From Microbacterium sp. 1S1 (GTDB lineage: Bacteria > Actinomycetota > Actinomycetes > Actinomycetales > Microbacteriaceae): a DNA stretch of 64,000 nt. This document shows, one piece after another, positions 19,639 to 28,773 of this stretch (its first letter is position 1; each line of letters begins with the position of its first letter). The DNA is taken from assembly GCF_008271365.1 (NCBI RefSeq), contig NZ_CP043430.1, positions 1,426,001-1,490,000 on the forward strand, given 5' to 3'. A program made the translations under genes and the position numbers. Below the pieces are notes generated by a model that saw only the letters and a program-made list of their open reading frames with translations, did not search any database and was not told the DNA's origin.

Positions 19639-19653
19639 TACGATGGAGGAATG
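19639..19653 (+). promoter_or_regulatory. -10 box of the 57-residue membrane protein gene, probably leaderless
   Basis: TACGAT at 19639-19644, then GGAGGA, then ATG at 19651. The purine stretch looks like a ribosome binding site but lies between the -10 box and the expected transcription start. Confidence 0.45.
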
Positions 19654-19824
19654 GACAACTTCTGGCTCGCCGCGGCATGGTCGCTCCTGCCGACGGTCGG
19701 CGTCAGCATCGTCTTCTTCGTCGTGCTCCGCGGCATCCTCCGATTCGACCGGACGGAGCGCAAGGTCCACGCGCAGATCGAGGCCGAGGAGCGCGCCGCG
19801 CGCGGGCTGCCCCCGCGGGCCTGA
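19651..19824 (+). CDS. Small single-span membrane protein
   Basis: A 57-residue protein: a short N-terminus (MDNFW), one hydrophobic helix (~6-29), then a basic and acidic amphipathic helix (RFDRTERKVHAQIEAEERAARG). Topology would put the charged helix in the cytoplasm. No named family is recognised, but small proteins of this shape are common in the genus. It precedes the cardiolipin synthase gene by 81 bases and may be co-expressed with it. Confidence 0.7.
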   Translation: MDNFWLAAAWSLLPTVGVSIVFFVVLRGILRFDRTERKVHAQIEAEERAARGLPPRA

Positions 19825-19905
19825 GTCCGACCCATCCGCTACTGTGAAGCGAGCGCGCCGGGCCGGCGCGCCCCAGGGTGAACATCCTGGCGTGGATGAG
19901 GGGGC

Positions 19906-21369
19906 GTGATGACCGCGGAGTCGTGGGGGTGGTGGGTCGCCGCCTTCATCCTGGTGCTCGACATCGTCATCCGCATCACCGCCATCATCGTCATCCCGCG
20001 CAATCGCCGCCCCACGGCGGCGATGGCCTGGCTCCTGGCGGTCTTCTTCATTCCGGTGGTCGGCGTCTTCCTGTTCCTCCTGATCGGCAACCCCCGGCTG
20101 CCCCGCGCGCGACGCCGCAAGCAGGAGCAGATCAACGAGTACATCGCAGAGACCAGCGAGCACCTGCACTTCGGGACACTGCGACCGAACGCCCCCGCCT
20201 GGTTCGGGCCGATCGTGCAGATGAACCAGCGCCTCGGCGCTCTGCCCCTCTCGGGCGACAACGGCGCGCACCTCATCTCGGATTACCAGGAGTCGCTCGA
20301 CGAGATGGCGGAAGCCATCCGCACCGCACAGGACTACGTGCACGTCGAGTTCTACATCCTGCAATCCGACGAGTCGACGGACAACTTCTTCCGCGCGCTC
20401 GAAGAGGTCGCGGCACGGGGCGTCGCGGTGCGCGTCCTCCTGGACCACTGGGCGAACCGAGGCAAACCGCGTTATCGCCAGACCATCGCCCGCCTGAACA
20501 AGATGGGCGCGGAGTGGCACCTGATGCTGCCGGTGCAGCCGCTCAGAGGGAAGATGCAGCGGCCGGATCTCCGAAACCACCGCAAGCTCCTCGTCGTGGA
20601 CGGCACCGTGGCCTTCCTCGGCTCGCAGAACATCACCGACTCCACCTACAACCTCCGCAAGAACATCCGCCGAGGTCTGCACTGGGTCGACCTGATGGTG
20701 CGGTTGGACGGGCCCGTGGTCCTGAGCGTCAACGCGATCTTCCTCAGCGACTGGTACAGCGAGACCGACGAAGTACTCGAGGAGATCGACATCTCCCACG
20801 CCAACATCGGCTCCGGCGACCTCGACTGCCAGGTGGTGCCGTCCGGGCCGGGGTTCGAGGTCGAGAACAACCTGCGGCTCTTCCTCGCCCTCCTCTACGC
20901 GGCGAAGAAGCAGATCATGATCGTCAGCCCGTACTTCGTGCCCGACGAGGCCCTGCTCCTGGCGGTCACCGCGGCGGTCGACCGCGGCGTCGAGGTGCAG
21001 TTGTTCGTCTCGGAAGAGGGCGACCAGGCGATGGTCTACCACGCGCAGCGCAGCTACTATGAGGCGCTTCTCCGGGCGGGGGTCAGGATCTGGATGTATC
21101 GGAAGCCCTACATCCTGCACACCAAGAGCCTCACGATCGACGACGAGGTGGCCGTCATCGGCTCCAGCAACATGGACATGCGGTCTTTCGGTCTCAACCT
21201 CGAAGTCTCGATGCTCGTCCGCGGTGAGGAGTTCGTCGCCGAGATGCGCGAGGTCGAGGACAAGTACCGGTCGTTGAGCAGGGAGCTGTCGCTCGAGGAG
21301 TGGATGCAGCAGCCCCTTCGCTCCACCGTGCTGGACAATCTCGCGCGGCTCACCTCCGCCCTGCAGTGA
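19906..21369 (+). CDS. cls: Cardiolipin synthase
   Basis: Phospholipase D superfamily enzyme that joins two phosphatidylglycerol molecules to cardiolipin at the membrane. The 487-residue protein has two N-terminal membrane segments (~8-28 and ~40-62, with the usual basic RARRRKQEQI after the second) and both HKD motifs: NHRKLLVVDG and, near the C-terminus, HTKSLTIDDE followed by SSNMDMRSF. Either the GTG at 19906 or the adjacent ATG at 19909 could be the start; GATGAGGGGG precedes both. Confidence 0.93.
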   Translation: MMTAESWGWWVAAFILVLDIVIRITAIIVIPRNRRPTAAMAWLLAVFFIPVVGVFLFLLIGNPRLPRARRRKQEQINEYIAETSEHLHFGTLRPNAPAWFGPIVQMNQRLGALPLSGDNGAHLISDYQESLDEMAEAIRTAQDYVHVEFYILQSDESTDNFFRALEEVAARGVAVRVLLDHWANRGKPRYRQTIARLNKMGAEWHLMLPVQPLRGKMQRPDLRNHRKLLVVDGTVAFLGSQNITDSTYNLRKNIRRGLHWVDLMVRLDGPVVLSVNAIFLSDWYSETDEVLEEIDISHANIGSGDLDCQVVPSGPGFEVENNLRLFLALLYAAKKQIMIVSPYFVPDEALLLAVTAAVDRGVEVQLFVSEEGDQAMVYHAQRSYYEALLRAGVRIWMYRKPYILHTKSLTIDDEVAVIGSSNMDMRSFGLNLEVSMLVRGEEFVAEMREVEDKYRSLSRELSLEEWMQQPLRSTVLDNLARLTSALQ

Positions 21370-21415
21370 GCGCCGCATTCCGTCAACCCCCGTTTCGGGC
21401 GGAGGAACCCCTGGG

Positions 21416-21430
21416 TACCCTGAGGGCATG
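21416..21430 (+). promoter_or_regulatory. -10 box of the duplicated-domain lipoprotein gene, probably leaderless
   Basis: TACCCT at 21416-21421 stands 6 nt before the ATG at 21428, with GAGGGC between. Confidence 0.45.
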
Positions 21431-22174
21431 ACTCCCCGCAGGATGTTCCTCGCCGTGTCCTCCGCGCTCGCCGCGGCTCTCGTCCTCGCCGGCTGCACGG
21501 TGGGACCGGGCGGTGCCGCACCGCACTCGACGTCCGACCCGTCCAGCGGTCCGGGGAACGCGGGGACCGGCGACGACCAGGACGACCTCGACGCGGTCCT
21601 CCTCGACGACGGACGCATGTTCGCTGTCGTGAGCTGGGGCTCGTCGACGTGTCTGCCGCAGGTCGGCGAGGCCACCGCGGACGGGCAGCGAGTGTTGGTC
21701 ACCCTCGTCGATCCGGAGGGGGAAGGGGCCACGGAGCAGGCGTGCACGGCGGATCTCGCGCCCCGAGCGAGTGTCGGCGCACTGCCGGAGGGCGTGGATC
21801 CGACCAAGGACGTCACCATCGTGGTGACCTACGGCGACCTTCTCGACGAGATCGACGTCGACGGCGACCCCGACGCCAGCGGCGCGCCGGGCTCCGCGAG
21901 CGAGTTCGAGCCTTCGGCCGCATGGTTCGACGACGGCGGGGTCGTGCTCCTGACCTGGGGGTCGTCGAGCTGCGCCCCGGTCGTCGAATCGGCGGAAGCG
22001 GACGGCAGCACGGGGACTGTGACGTTCGCCACCGAGGAGGACCAGGTCTGCACCATGGACATGGCGCCTCGCGCGACAGTGGTCGAGTTCGCGGAAGACG
22101 ACGTCGACGAGGACGCACCGTTCCAGCTGACGCTCGTCGGGGGCGGCCTCGACGGCACGGTCGAGGTTCGCTGA
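21428..22174 (+). CDS. Putative lipoprotein with a duplicated Cys-pair domain
   Basis: A 248-residue exported protein: signal peptide with lipobox LAGC (Cys23), then a Gly/Ser/Pro linker and an acidic stretch to ~residue 55. Two copies of an ~85-residue unit follow (about 56-140 and 165-248). Each has a DDG turn, a WGSSxCxP motif (Cys75, Cys182), and CxxDxAPRA (Cys106, Cys208), so each unit probably holds one disulfide. No known family is recognised. The location outside the membrane follows from the lipobox; its role is unknown. Confidence 0.82.
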   Translation: MTPRRMFLAVSSALAAALVLAGCTVGPGGAAPHSTSDPSSGPGNAGTGDDQDDLDAVLLDDGRMFAVVSWGSSTCLPQVGEATADGQRVLVTLVDPEGEGATEQACTADLAPRASVGALPEGVDPTKDVTIVVTYGDLLDEIDVDGDPDASGAPGSASEFEPSAAWFDDGGVVLLTWGSSSCAPVVESAEADGSTGTVTFATEEDQVCTMDMAPRATVVEFAEDDVDEDAPFQLTLVGGGLDGTVEVR

Positions 22175-22186
22175 ACGCGAGAGTCG

Positions 22187-23185
22187 TCAGAGGATGTGCA
22201 CCGGGTGACCGGTGGGCAGCGCGAGCAGGAGCGCACCCGGGTCGGCCCGGCACGTCACGTGCACGGCCTCGCCGAACTCGTCGCCGTCGAGCTCGATGGG
22301 GGTAGGACCGGGGGCCGCTGCTTCGGCACGCGCTCCACGGAAGTAGTGGACCGACGCGTCGGTGCCGCGCCGTTCGAGCACGAACCGTCCGGCGCGGAAA
22401 CGGCGCAACACGGAGTTGTCCCACCAGATCTTCCGCCACACGCCGAGCCAGCCGAGAACGCCCGTCGGCTGGATGACCGCCACGTCGAGGGTGGCATCGG
22501 TGATGGAGGCGTCGGGGATGAGGGAGATGCCGGCCGGGAGCGTGCCGCAGTTCGCGAAGAGGATGCTGTGCACCTTCGTGGAATGCAGGCGCCCCGTGCC
22601 GATTTGGTACACCGCGCGGAAGGGCTTGGCACGTGGCAGCGACCGTGCGGCGCCGTCGACGTAGGCGATCCAGCCCACCGACTTCTTCAGGTCGGCGCGG
22701 GTGTTCGCGATCATGTCCGCGTCCAGCCCGATGCCGGCGAGCACGACGAAAGCGTGTTCCTCCTCGCCGCCGTCCTGCCGGGTCATGCGCGCCCAGCCGA
22801 TGTCGATCGCATGGCGGAAGTCGCCGAAAGCGGCGCGGATCATCTCGGCAGGATCGGTGAGGGGGAGGCCGAGGTTCCTCGCGAGGAGGTTCCCCGTGCC
22901 GCTCGGAAGGATCGCGAGGGGGACTCCGGTGTTGGCGATGGCCTCGGCGACCGCCCGCACCGTGCCGTCACCTCCCGCGACGAGAACGACGTCAACGCCG
23001 CGCGCGAGTGCCTCAGCGGTCGCGGCCTGCCCCGCGTCCTCGATCGTCGTCGGATAGAACGCGGGATGCTCCCAACCCGCCTCGCGGGAGAGATCGCGCA
23101 CCTGGGCCCGCAGCCGCTTGCCGTCCACCTTCACCGGGTTGTACACGAGAGCCGCCTGCTTGAGGGCGGGGGGACTCGTGGCCAT
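22187..23185 (-). CDS. Diacylglycerol kinase family lipid kinase
   Basis: A 332-residue protein of the DagK/YegS family, which phosphorylates diacylglycerol or related lipids using ATP. The N-terminus has ALVYNPVKVDG, then the nucleotide-binding motif VVLVAGGDGTVRAVAEAI and LPSGTGNLLARNLGLPL, followed by the C-terminal beta-rich domain with IELDGDEFG near the end. It may recycle diacylglycerol from membrane turnover. It is convergent with the lipoprotein gene and divergent from serS. Confidence 0.9.
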   Translation of the reverse strand: MATSPPALKQAALVYNPVKVDGKRLRAQVRDLSREAGWEHPAFYPTTIEDAGQAATAEALARGVDVVLVAGGDGTVRAVAEAIANTGVPLAILPSGTGNLLARNLGLPLTDPAEMIRAAFGDFRHAIDIGWARMTRQDGGEEEHAFVVLAGIGLDADMIANTRADLKKSVGWIAYVDGAARSLPRAKPFRAVYQIGTGRLHSTKVHSILFANCGTLPAGISLIPDASITDATLDVAVIQPTGVLGWLGVWRKIWWDNSVLRRFRAGRFVLERRGTDASVHYFRGARAEAAAPGPTPIELDGDEFGEAVHVTCRADPGALLLALPTGHPVHIL

Positions 23186-23271
23186 GGCGCTACTCTAGAC
23201 CGGCGTCGTCCGAGGCCGGGACGCTTGGGCAGAGGTCTCTCCCGCCGCCCGGTCTCTCCCCGCACACCTCG

Positions 23272-23286
23272 TAGACTTGCGGAATG
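23272..23286 (+). promoter_or_regulatory. -10 box of serS, probably leaderless
   Basis: TAGACT at 23272-23277 is 6 nt before the serS ATG at 23284. No Shine-Dalgarno sequence lies between them. Confidence 0.55.
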
Positions 23287-24588
23287 ATCGACCTCGCACT
23301 CCTCCGCGAAAACCCGGAGATCGTCCGCCGTTCGCAGGCTGCCCGTGGCAACGACCAGAGCACCGTCGACGTCGCACTCGAGGCCGACCGGTCGCGCCGG
23401 GCCGCGCTGGCCGCATTCGAGGAGCTGCGCGCAGAGCAGAACGCCTTCGGTAAGCAGGTCGCCAAGGCACCCAAGGAGGAGAAGGCCGCGCTGGTCGCAC
23501 AGGCGAAAGACCTCGCCGACCGGGTCAAGCGGGCCCAGCATGCCGCGAACGAGGCCGCCGACGCGGCATCGGCCGCCCTTGCACGGATCGAGAACGTCGT
23601 CATCGACGGCGTTCCCGCCGGCGGCGAGGCGGACTTCGTCGAGCTGCGCCGCGTCGGCGACGTGCCGGCCTTCGACTTCGAGCCGCGCGACCACCTCGAG
23701 CTGGGAGAGATGCTCGGCGCCATCGACATGGAGCGCGGGGCGAAGGTCTCGGGCGCACGCTTCTACTTCCTGCGGGGCATCGGTGCGCGGCTCGAGATCG
23801 CGCTCATGAACCTCGCCCTCGACAAAGCGCTGCAGAACGACTTCGTCCCGCTCATCACGCCCACGCTCGTGCGCCCCGAGATCATGCAGGGGACCGGCTT
23901 TCTCGGCGAGCACGCCGACGAGGTCTACCACCTCGACAAGGACGACGACCTCTACCTCGTCGGCACCAGCGAGGTCGCTCTCGCGGGCTACCACAAGGAC
24001 GAGATCGTCGACCTCTCGCGCGGTGCGCTCCGCTACGCCGGATGGTCGACCTGCTACCGGCGCGAGGCGGGGTCCCACGGCAAGGACACCCGTGGCATCA
24101 TCCGGGTGCATCAGTTCAACAAGCTCGAGATGTTCGTCTACACCACCGCCGAGGACGCCGAGGCGGAGCACCTGCGGCTCGTGGCCCTGCAGGAGGAGAT
24201 GCTGACCTCACTCGGTCTCGCCTACCGGGTGATCGACGTCGCGGCGGGAGACCTGGGATCGAGCGCGGCGCGCAAGTACGACATCGAGGCCTGGGTTCCC
24301 ACGCAGGGCGCCTTCCGAGAGCTGACCTCCACCTCGAACTGCACCACGTTCCAGGCGCGGCGGCTGGATGTCCGCTACCGGCCCGCGACGGAGGATGGCG
24401 GCACGGCACCGAAGACGCAGCACGTCGCGACGCTCAACGGCACGTTGGCGACCACGCGCTGGATCGTCGCCCTGCTCGAGACGCATCAGCAGGCTGACGG
24501 GTCCGTGCGGATCCCCGAGGTGCTGCGCCCCTACCTCGGCGGACTCGAGGTGATCCGCCCGCTCGCCGACGAGGAGAGCGTACGATGA
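23284..24588 (+). CDS. serS: Seryl-tRNA synthetase
   Basis: Charges tRNA-Ser (and tRNA-Sec where present). The 434-residue protein has the N-terminal helical arm (~28-105, coiled coil that grips the long variable arm of tRNA-Ser), class II motif 2 around [15 protein letters not shown] and [11 protein letters not shown], the [11 protein letters not shown] segment and motif 3 ([17 protein letters not shown]). A tRNA-Ser(UGA) gene lies less than 1 kb downstream. The HAD gene that follows overlaps its stop. Confidence 0.97.
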   Translation: MIDLALLRENPEIVRRSQAARGNDQSTVDVALEADRSRRAALAAFEELRAEQNAFGKQVAKAPKEEKAALVAQAKDLADRVKRAQHAANEAADAASAALARIENVVIDGVPAGGEADFVELRRVGDVPAFDFEPRDHLELGEMLGAIDMERGAKVSGARFYFLRGIGARLEIALMNLALDKALQNDFVPLITPTLVRPEIMQGTGFLGEHADEVYHLDKDDDLYLVGTSEVALAGYHKDEIVDLSRGALRYAGWSTCYRREAGSHGKDTRGIIRVHQFNKLEMFVYTTAEDAEAEHLRLVALQEEMLTSLGLAYRVIDVAAGDLGSSAARKYDIEAWVPTQGAFRELTSTSNCTTFQARRLDVRYRPATEDGGTAPKTQHVATLNGTLATTRWIVALLETHQQADGSVRIPEVLRPYLGGLEVIRPLADEESVR

Positions 24589-25406
24589 CGTCGCCGTGGC
24601 TGGTCGGGCTGGACGTCGACGGGACCATCCTCCTCCAGGATGAGACGATGAGCCCGGGTGTGCCGGAAGCCGTCGCGCGTGTGCGGGACGCCGGGCACGT
24701 CGTGACCATCGCCACCGGGCGGAGCTGGATGGCGACCCGTCGCTACGTGGAGGAGCTCGGCCTCACCGCCGACTACGTCGTGTGCTCCAACGGCGCGGTG
24801 ACCATGCGTCGCGACGGCGACGACTGGGAGCGTTGGCACGTCGAGACCTTCGACCCGACTCCGGTACTGGCGCTGTTGCAGGATCGGCTTCCCGACGCGC
24901 GTTACATGGTCGAGCTCGGCTCCGGGCAGCGCCTGTTCACCGAGCAACTCGACGACTGGACGCTCGACGGCGGACGCCAGGTCGACTTCGAGGAGCTCGG
25001 GGCCCTCCCCGTCTCCCGCATCGTGGTCGTCTCGCCGGGGCACGACGAGGAGGACTTCCACCGCCTCGTCGCCGATGCCGGGCTGAACGAGGTGTCGTAC
25101 GCGATCGGCTGGACCGCCTGGCTGGACATCGCCCCGCAGGGGGTGGACAAGGGCACGGCGCTGGAGCGCGTCCGGGAAGAGCTCGGTCTCGACGGCGCGC
25201 GGGTGCTCGTCGCCGGCGACGGTCGCAACGACATCGGCATGTTCGGATGGGCACGCAGCCACGGCGGCCGAGCCGTGGCGATGGGGCAGGCCCCGGCGGA
25301 GGTGAAGGACGCCGCGGGGGAGATCACCGCCGACGTCGAGGAAGGTGGTCTGGCGACGGCACTCGACACGCTTCCAGCGCCCGCCCAGGTCGACGCAGGA
25401 GAATAG
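24585..25406 (+). CDS. HAD superfamily phosphatase, Cof-like
   Basis: A 273-residue cytoplasmic protein with HAD motif [10 protein letters not shown] (nucleophile Asp in LDVDGT), motif [10 protein letters not shown], the KG loop (QGVDKGTAL) and motif [15 protein letters not shown]. The cap between motifs II and III is of the IIB type seen in Cof/YidA sugar-phosphate phosphatases. It overlaps the serS stop by ATGA. The exact substrate cannot be told from sequence. Confidence 0.92.
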   Translation: MTSPWLVGLDVDGTILLQDETMSPGVPEAVARVRDAGHVVTIATGRSWMATRRYVEELGLTADYVVCSNGAVTMRRDGDDWERWHVETFDPTPVLALLQDRLPDARYMVELGSGQRLFTEQLDDWTLDGGRQVDFEELGALPVSRIVVVSPGHDEEDFHRLVADAGLNEVSYAIGWTAWLDIAPQGVDKGTALERVREELGLDGARVLVAGDGRNDIGMFGWARSHGGRAVAMGQAPAEVKDAAGEITADVEEGGLATALDTLPAPAQVDAGE

Positions 25407-25413
25407 AACTCGG

Positions 25414-25419
25414 CTAGAC
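25414..25419 (+). promoter_or_regulatory. -10 box of tRNA-Ser(UGA)
   Basis: TAGACT lies 30 nt upstream of the mature tRNA 5' end, a normal distance for a tRNA promoter with a short 5' leader. Confidence 0.4.
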
Positions 25420-25448
25420 TCACGCCTGGTCGGCAGGTGTTCCTGTCG

Positions 25449-25533
25449 GGAGGGTTGTCCGAGCGGCCGATGGAGCTGGTCTTGAAAACCAGTGGGCAGA
25501 GATGTCTCGTGGGTTCGAATCCCACACCCTCCG
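25449..25533 (+). tRNA. tRNA-Ser, anticodon UGA
   Basis: An 85-nt tRNA folds from the sequence: acceptor GGAGGGT with ACCCTCC, discriminator G, anticodon stem CTGGT/ACCAG with loop CTTGAAA (anticodon TGA), and the T arm GTGGGTTCGAATCCCAC. The long variable arm (GTGGGCAGAGATGTCTC region) marks a class II tRNA-Ser. CCA is not encoded. It stands between the HAD gene and the LCP gene, close to serS. Confidence 0.95.
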
Positions 25534-25580
25534 CTTCCTGAGCGCGGCACCCCGCCGTCGCTGAATCCGAAAGGGCCCGA

Positions 25581-26840
25581 GTGAGCGAGAACACCCGCCG
25601 CCGTCGCACCGTCGCGCGACATGGTCAGCTGCACTCGCCCGGACCCGTCAGCCAGATCCTGAAGTTCATCGCGATCAGCATGGCGGTGGTGCTCGTCAGC
25701 GGCATCGGTGTCGCGGCCTACATCTGGTTCGACTTCTCCAGCACGGTCTCGGCCAACGCCGTCGACCTCGACGGGCAGGAAGATCTGCCGCCGGACATCG
25801 GGGAGTACAAGGGCGGTTTCAACCTCGTCCTCACCGGTGTCGACACCTGTGAGGACGACTACAAGCAGTACTTCGGCGATCGGTGCACCGGCGGCGACGC
25901 CGAGGGCACGCTGAACGACGTGAACCTGCTCGTGCACGTGTCGGAGGAGCCCCGACGGATCACCGTCGTCAGCTTCCCGCGCGACCTCATGATCCCGATC
26001 CCGGCATGCGAGGACGAAGACGGCAACGCGACGGCGGCGATGAGCAAGCAGCCGCTCAACGTCGCCTACACCGACGGCGGACTGAACTGCGTCGTTCGCA
26101 CGATCTCCGCCCTCACGGATCAGGAGGTGCAGTTCGCGGCCTCCGTGACGTTCGGCGGCGTCATCGAGATCACGAACGCGATCGGCGGCGTCGACGTCTG
26201 CCTCGCGAACCCGATCCGCGACCGCTACACCGGGCTGGACATGGAGGCCGGGACGCACACGGTGCAGGGACTGGAAGCCCTGCAGTTCCTCCGCACCCGC
26301 CACGGCGTCGGAGACGGCAGCGACCTGGGCCGGATCGGCAACCAGCAGCAGTACATGTCGAGCCTCGCCCGCAAGCTCATCAGCGGCGAGGTGCTCGGCA
26401 ACGTGCCCGTGATGCTGAAGCTCGCCAACACGGGCATCCAGAACCTCGAGACCAGCACGTCGCTCGCCGACCCGATGATGATCGTGCAGATCGCCCTCGC
26501 CGTGAAGTCCGTGCCGTTCGAGGACATCGTGTTCGTGCAGTATCCGACGCTGACCGACTGGGACGACCCGAACAAGGTCGTGCCGAACGACGAGGCGGCC
26601 GCTGCCCTGTGGGACGCGATCGAAGCCAACGCTCAACTGCAGATCACGCACGAGAACACCAGCAACGACGGTGTCGTCGTGCAGGAGCCCACGACGCCCA
26701 CCGAACCTGCCGAGCCCACCACGCCGACGCAGGGGGCGACACCGCCACCGACGACCTCCCCCGACGTCGTGGCGCTGCCGGATTCGATCAAGGGCAACTC
26801 CGCCGCCCAGCAGACCTGCTCGAACGGCAACGTGCGCTGA
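25581..26840 (+). CDS. LytR-CpsA-Psr (LCP) family cell-wall glycopolymer ligase
   Basis: A 419-residue membrane protein from a GTG start. A basic N-terminus, one membrane helix (~33-54), then an extracytoplasmic LCP domain (~75-330). Family residues are visible: VVSFPRDLMIPIP, the IGGVDVCL segment and the Arg-rich QFLRTRHGVGDGSDLGRIGNQ. LCP proteins attach teichoic acids, arabinogalactan or similar polymers to peptidoglycan. The last ~90 residues are Thr/Pro-rich and end with a lone Cys. Cys in DTCEDDY, DRCTGG, IPACED, LNCVV and VCLAN could pair outside the membrane. Confidence 0.93.
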   Translation: MSENTRRRRTVARHGQLHSPGPVSQILKFIAISMAVVLVSGIGVAAYIWFDFSSTVSANAVDLDGQEDLPPDIGEYKGGFNLVLTGVDTCEDDYKQYFGDRCTGGDAEGTLNDVNLLVHVSEEPRRITVVSFPRDLMIPIPACEDEDGNATAAMSKQPLNVAYTDGGLNCVVRTISALTDQEVQFAASVTFGGVIEITNAIGGVDVCLANPIRDRYTGLDMEAGTHTVQGLEALQFLRTRHGVGDGSDLGRIGNQQQYMSSLARKLISGEVLGNVPVMLKLANTGIQNLETSTSLADPMMIVQIALAVKSVPFEDIVFVQYPTLTDWDDPNKVVPNDEAAAALWDAIEANAQLQITHENTSNDGVVVQEPTTPTEPAEPTTPTQGATPPPTTSPDVVALPDSIKGNSAAQQTCSNGNVR

Positions 26841-26882
26841 TCGGCGCTCAGGCGCTCCGCGGGCGGTAGGCCGTCGCCGGGC

Positions 26883-27728
26883 TCAGGCGATTCGTCGGAT
26901 ACGGGCCACGAACCGCTCGATCGTCGCGGTGAAGGCCGGCTCGTTCGGGCGGTTGAGGTGGCCGTGAGTGGTGCCCGGTTCGACGACGGTCGTCACCTCC
27001 ACGCCCGCGGCCTCCAACGATCGGGCGAACGCCTCACCCGAGACCCGCAGCTCGTCGGTCTCGTCGTTGACGATGATCGTCGGCGGGAATCCGGCCAGGA
27101 CGGCCGGGGCGGCCATCCCGGGGATGGCATAGACGTCGGCGTGCGCGGGGTCGCCGCCGAGGTAGTTCGCGTACATGCCCCGCACGAAGTCCGGCTGGAA
27201 GACGTCGGCCGTGGGGTCCGCATCCAGCAGGGCGCGAAGGTCGGCGGACGGGCTGCTCTGCACCGCCTGCAGCGTCGGGTACGCGAGAACGGTCAGGGCG
27301 GGTGCCGGGCCGGTCTCCTGAGAAAGGCGGAGCGCGGCGCCGGCGGCGAGGTTCCCTCCGGCGCTGGCACCGCCGATCGCCCAGCCGGACGCTGACCCTG
27401 ACGACGCGGCCCAGCGGAACGCGGCCACGAGCTCGTCGTGGGGAACCGGGTAGTGAACGCCGTCGCGCTCGGGCACGCCGAGCCGCGGGCTCCACTCCGC
27501 CGTCACGGGTGCCAGTGCGTAGTCCACGCTCACGACCAGGACCCCTCGATCTGCGAAGGCTCTGGCCACGGCATCGGCCTCCGGCATGTCCAGATCTCCG
27601 CCGGCGAAACCACCCCCGTGCGCCCAGACGAGTCCATGCCCGGTCGGTGCATGTGGTGTGTAGACGCGGACCCGAAGAGGTCCGTGCGGTCCGGTCAGGA
27701 CATGGTCCACTGCGGGGGGCGTGCTCAT
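26883..27728 (-). CDS. Alpha/beta hydrolase, hormone-sensitive-lipase type esterase
   Basis: A 281-residue cytoplasmic esterase. The oxyanion-hole motif HGGGFAGGD and the nucleophile elbow GGASAGGNLAAG mark the HSL (class IV) family; the acid is likely in NDETDELR and the His in TTHGHLNRP near the C-terminus. The start at 27728 (MSTPPAV) is preferred to a GTG nine bases upstream. Substrates of this family range from short-chain esters to lactones; nothing here narrows it. Confidence 0.92.
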   Translation of the reverse strand: MSTPPAVDHVLTGPHGPLRVRVYTPHAPTGHGLVWAHGGGFAGGDLDMPEADAVARAFADRGVLVVSVDYALAPVTAEWSPRLGVPERDGVHYPVPHDELVAAFRWAASSGSASGWAIGGASAGGNLAAGAALRLSQETGPAPALTVLAYPTLQAVQSSPSADLRALLDADPTADVFQPDFVRGMYANYLGGDPAHADVYAIPGMAAPAVLAGFPPTIIVNDETDELRVSGEAFARSLEAAGVEVTTVVEPGTTHGHLNRPNEPAFTATIERFVARIRRIA

Positions 27729-27753
27729 CCGACCCACAGTACCGCCGGCGGCA

Positions 27754-28461
27754 TCAGGCCGAAGTCGGCGTGGAGCGCTGTGCGCTCGCGCCGCGCATGA
27801 TGCGAGCCACCGCGGTGATGAGGAAGAGCTGCCCGGTGATCCCTTCCGCGACGGCCACCGTCTGCACCCCCGGGCCGACCGGGACCAGGTTGCCGTAGCC
27901 GGTCGTCGTCAATGCCGTGAAGGAGAAGAAGAGCTGGTTTCCGAGCGAGTCGCTCGCCGCATCCCCGAACAGCGGCGTCGGCAGCAGCAGCGACAGCAGG
28001 TTGTAGACGAAGGCGAAGAACATGCCGACGAGGATGTACGCCGTCACCGCGGCCAGGAGGGCTTCGACGTCGAGTCCTCGCCGCGTGACCTGGTGCGCGA
28101 TGATCGCCCACGGCGCGACGAGCAGGGCGATCATGGAGGCGGCGGACAGGGCGACGGCGAGTGCCGGACTGTCCGTGGCGAAGAACGCCGCGAGGAGGGC
28201 CGCCAGTCCGGCGACCGAGAGCACGACCCACGACACCCGCTGCACGAGGGCGTGTGCCCTGGTCACGCGGAACACGATCGCGACCGTGACCAGCATCGCC
28301 AGGAACGCCCAGGGGCTCGGGACGGTGCCGGGCTGGGCCGCGCACAGGCCGTACGAGATGAGGAGAAGGACCAGCACCGTGGCGTACCCGAGGGCACCGC
28401 GCCTCGGATCGGCGGGGGCGGCGAACCCCGCGCGGACGTGCGCTCCCGGTGGCATGGACAT
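27754..28461 (-). CDS. Potassium channel family protein
   Basis: A 235-residue membrane protein with about six hydrophobic segments; the last two frame a pore loop with the K+ selectivity filter TTTGYGN (TALTTTGYGNLVPVG), as in two-TM K+ channels. There is no TrkA-N/RCK domain after the pore; the C-terminus is short. It is separated by 25 bases from the esterase on the same strand. A second ATG lies two codons downstream of the assumed start. Confidence 0.88.
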   Translation of the reverse strand: MSMPPGAHVRAGFAAPADPRRGALGYATVLVLLLISYGLCAAQPGTVPSPWAFLAMLVTVAIVFRVTRAHALVQRVSWVVLSVAGLAALLAAFFATDSPALAVALSAASMIALLVAPWAIIAHQVTRRGLDVEALLAAVTAYILVGMFFAFVYNLLSLLLPTPLFGDAASDSLGNQLFFSFTALTTTGYGNLVPVGPGVQTVAVAEGITGQLFLITAVARIMRGASAQRSTPTSA

Positions 28462-28582
28462 GACGTCTCCTCTCGGGTTCGGGAGCGCCAGCCCCCGGAA
28501 CGTGCGGCCAGTATCGCAGGGTGATCGGTCCGCACCGAGGAGCGCGCGCGACCGGCGGTTCGTGACCGGGCGCCGGACCCGT

Positions 28583-28588
28583 TATGAT
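28583..28588 (+). promoter_or_regulatory. -10 box of tRNA-Ser(GCU)
   Basis: TATGAT lies 36 nt upstream of the mature tRNA-Ser 5' end, in the 162-bp gap after the divergent K+ channel gene. Confidence 0.45.
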
Positions 28589-28623
28589 GGTGGGGTGCAT
28601 CCGTGCTTTCGAGTCGGATGCCT

Positions 28624-28712
28624 GGAGACGTCGCATAGTCCGGCCTAGTGCACCACCCTGCTAAGGTGGAGTCCCCTTACGGGGACCAGGGGTTCAAATC
28701 CCCTCGTCTCCG
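28624..28712 (+). tRNA. tRNA-Ser, anticodon GCU
   Basis: An 89-nt class II tRNA: acceptor GGAGACG with CGTCTCC, discriminator G, anticodon stem CCACC/GGTGG with loop CTGCTAA (anticodon GCT), long variable arm with its own stem (GTCCCC/GGGGAC), and T arm AGGGGTTCAAATCCCCT. CCA is not encoded. A terminator follows directly. Confidence 0.95.
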
Positions 28713-28719
28713 CACTGAG

Positions 28720-28751
28720 AAGCCCCGACGAGTCCGCTCGCCGGGGCTTTC
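28720..28751 (+). terminator. Terminator of tRNA-Ser(GCU)
   Basis: AAGCCCCG at 28720-28727 pairs with CGGGGCTT at 28742-28749; an inner CGAG/CTCG extends the stem. TTTCGT follows. It lies 8 bases after the tRNA. Confidence 0.85.
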
Positions 28752-28773
28752 GTGTTCGCGCTGCCGGTGGTCT

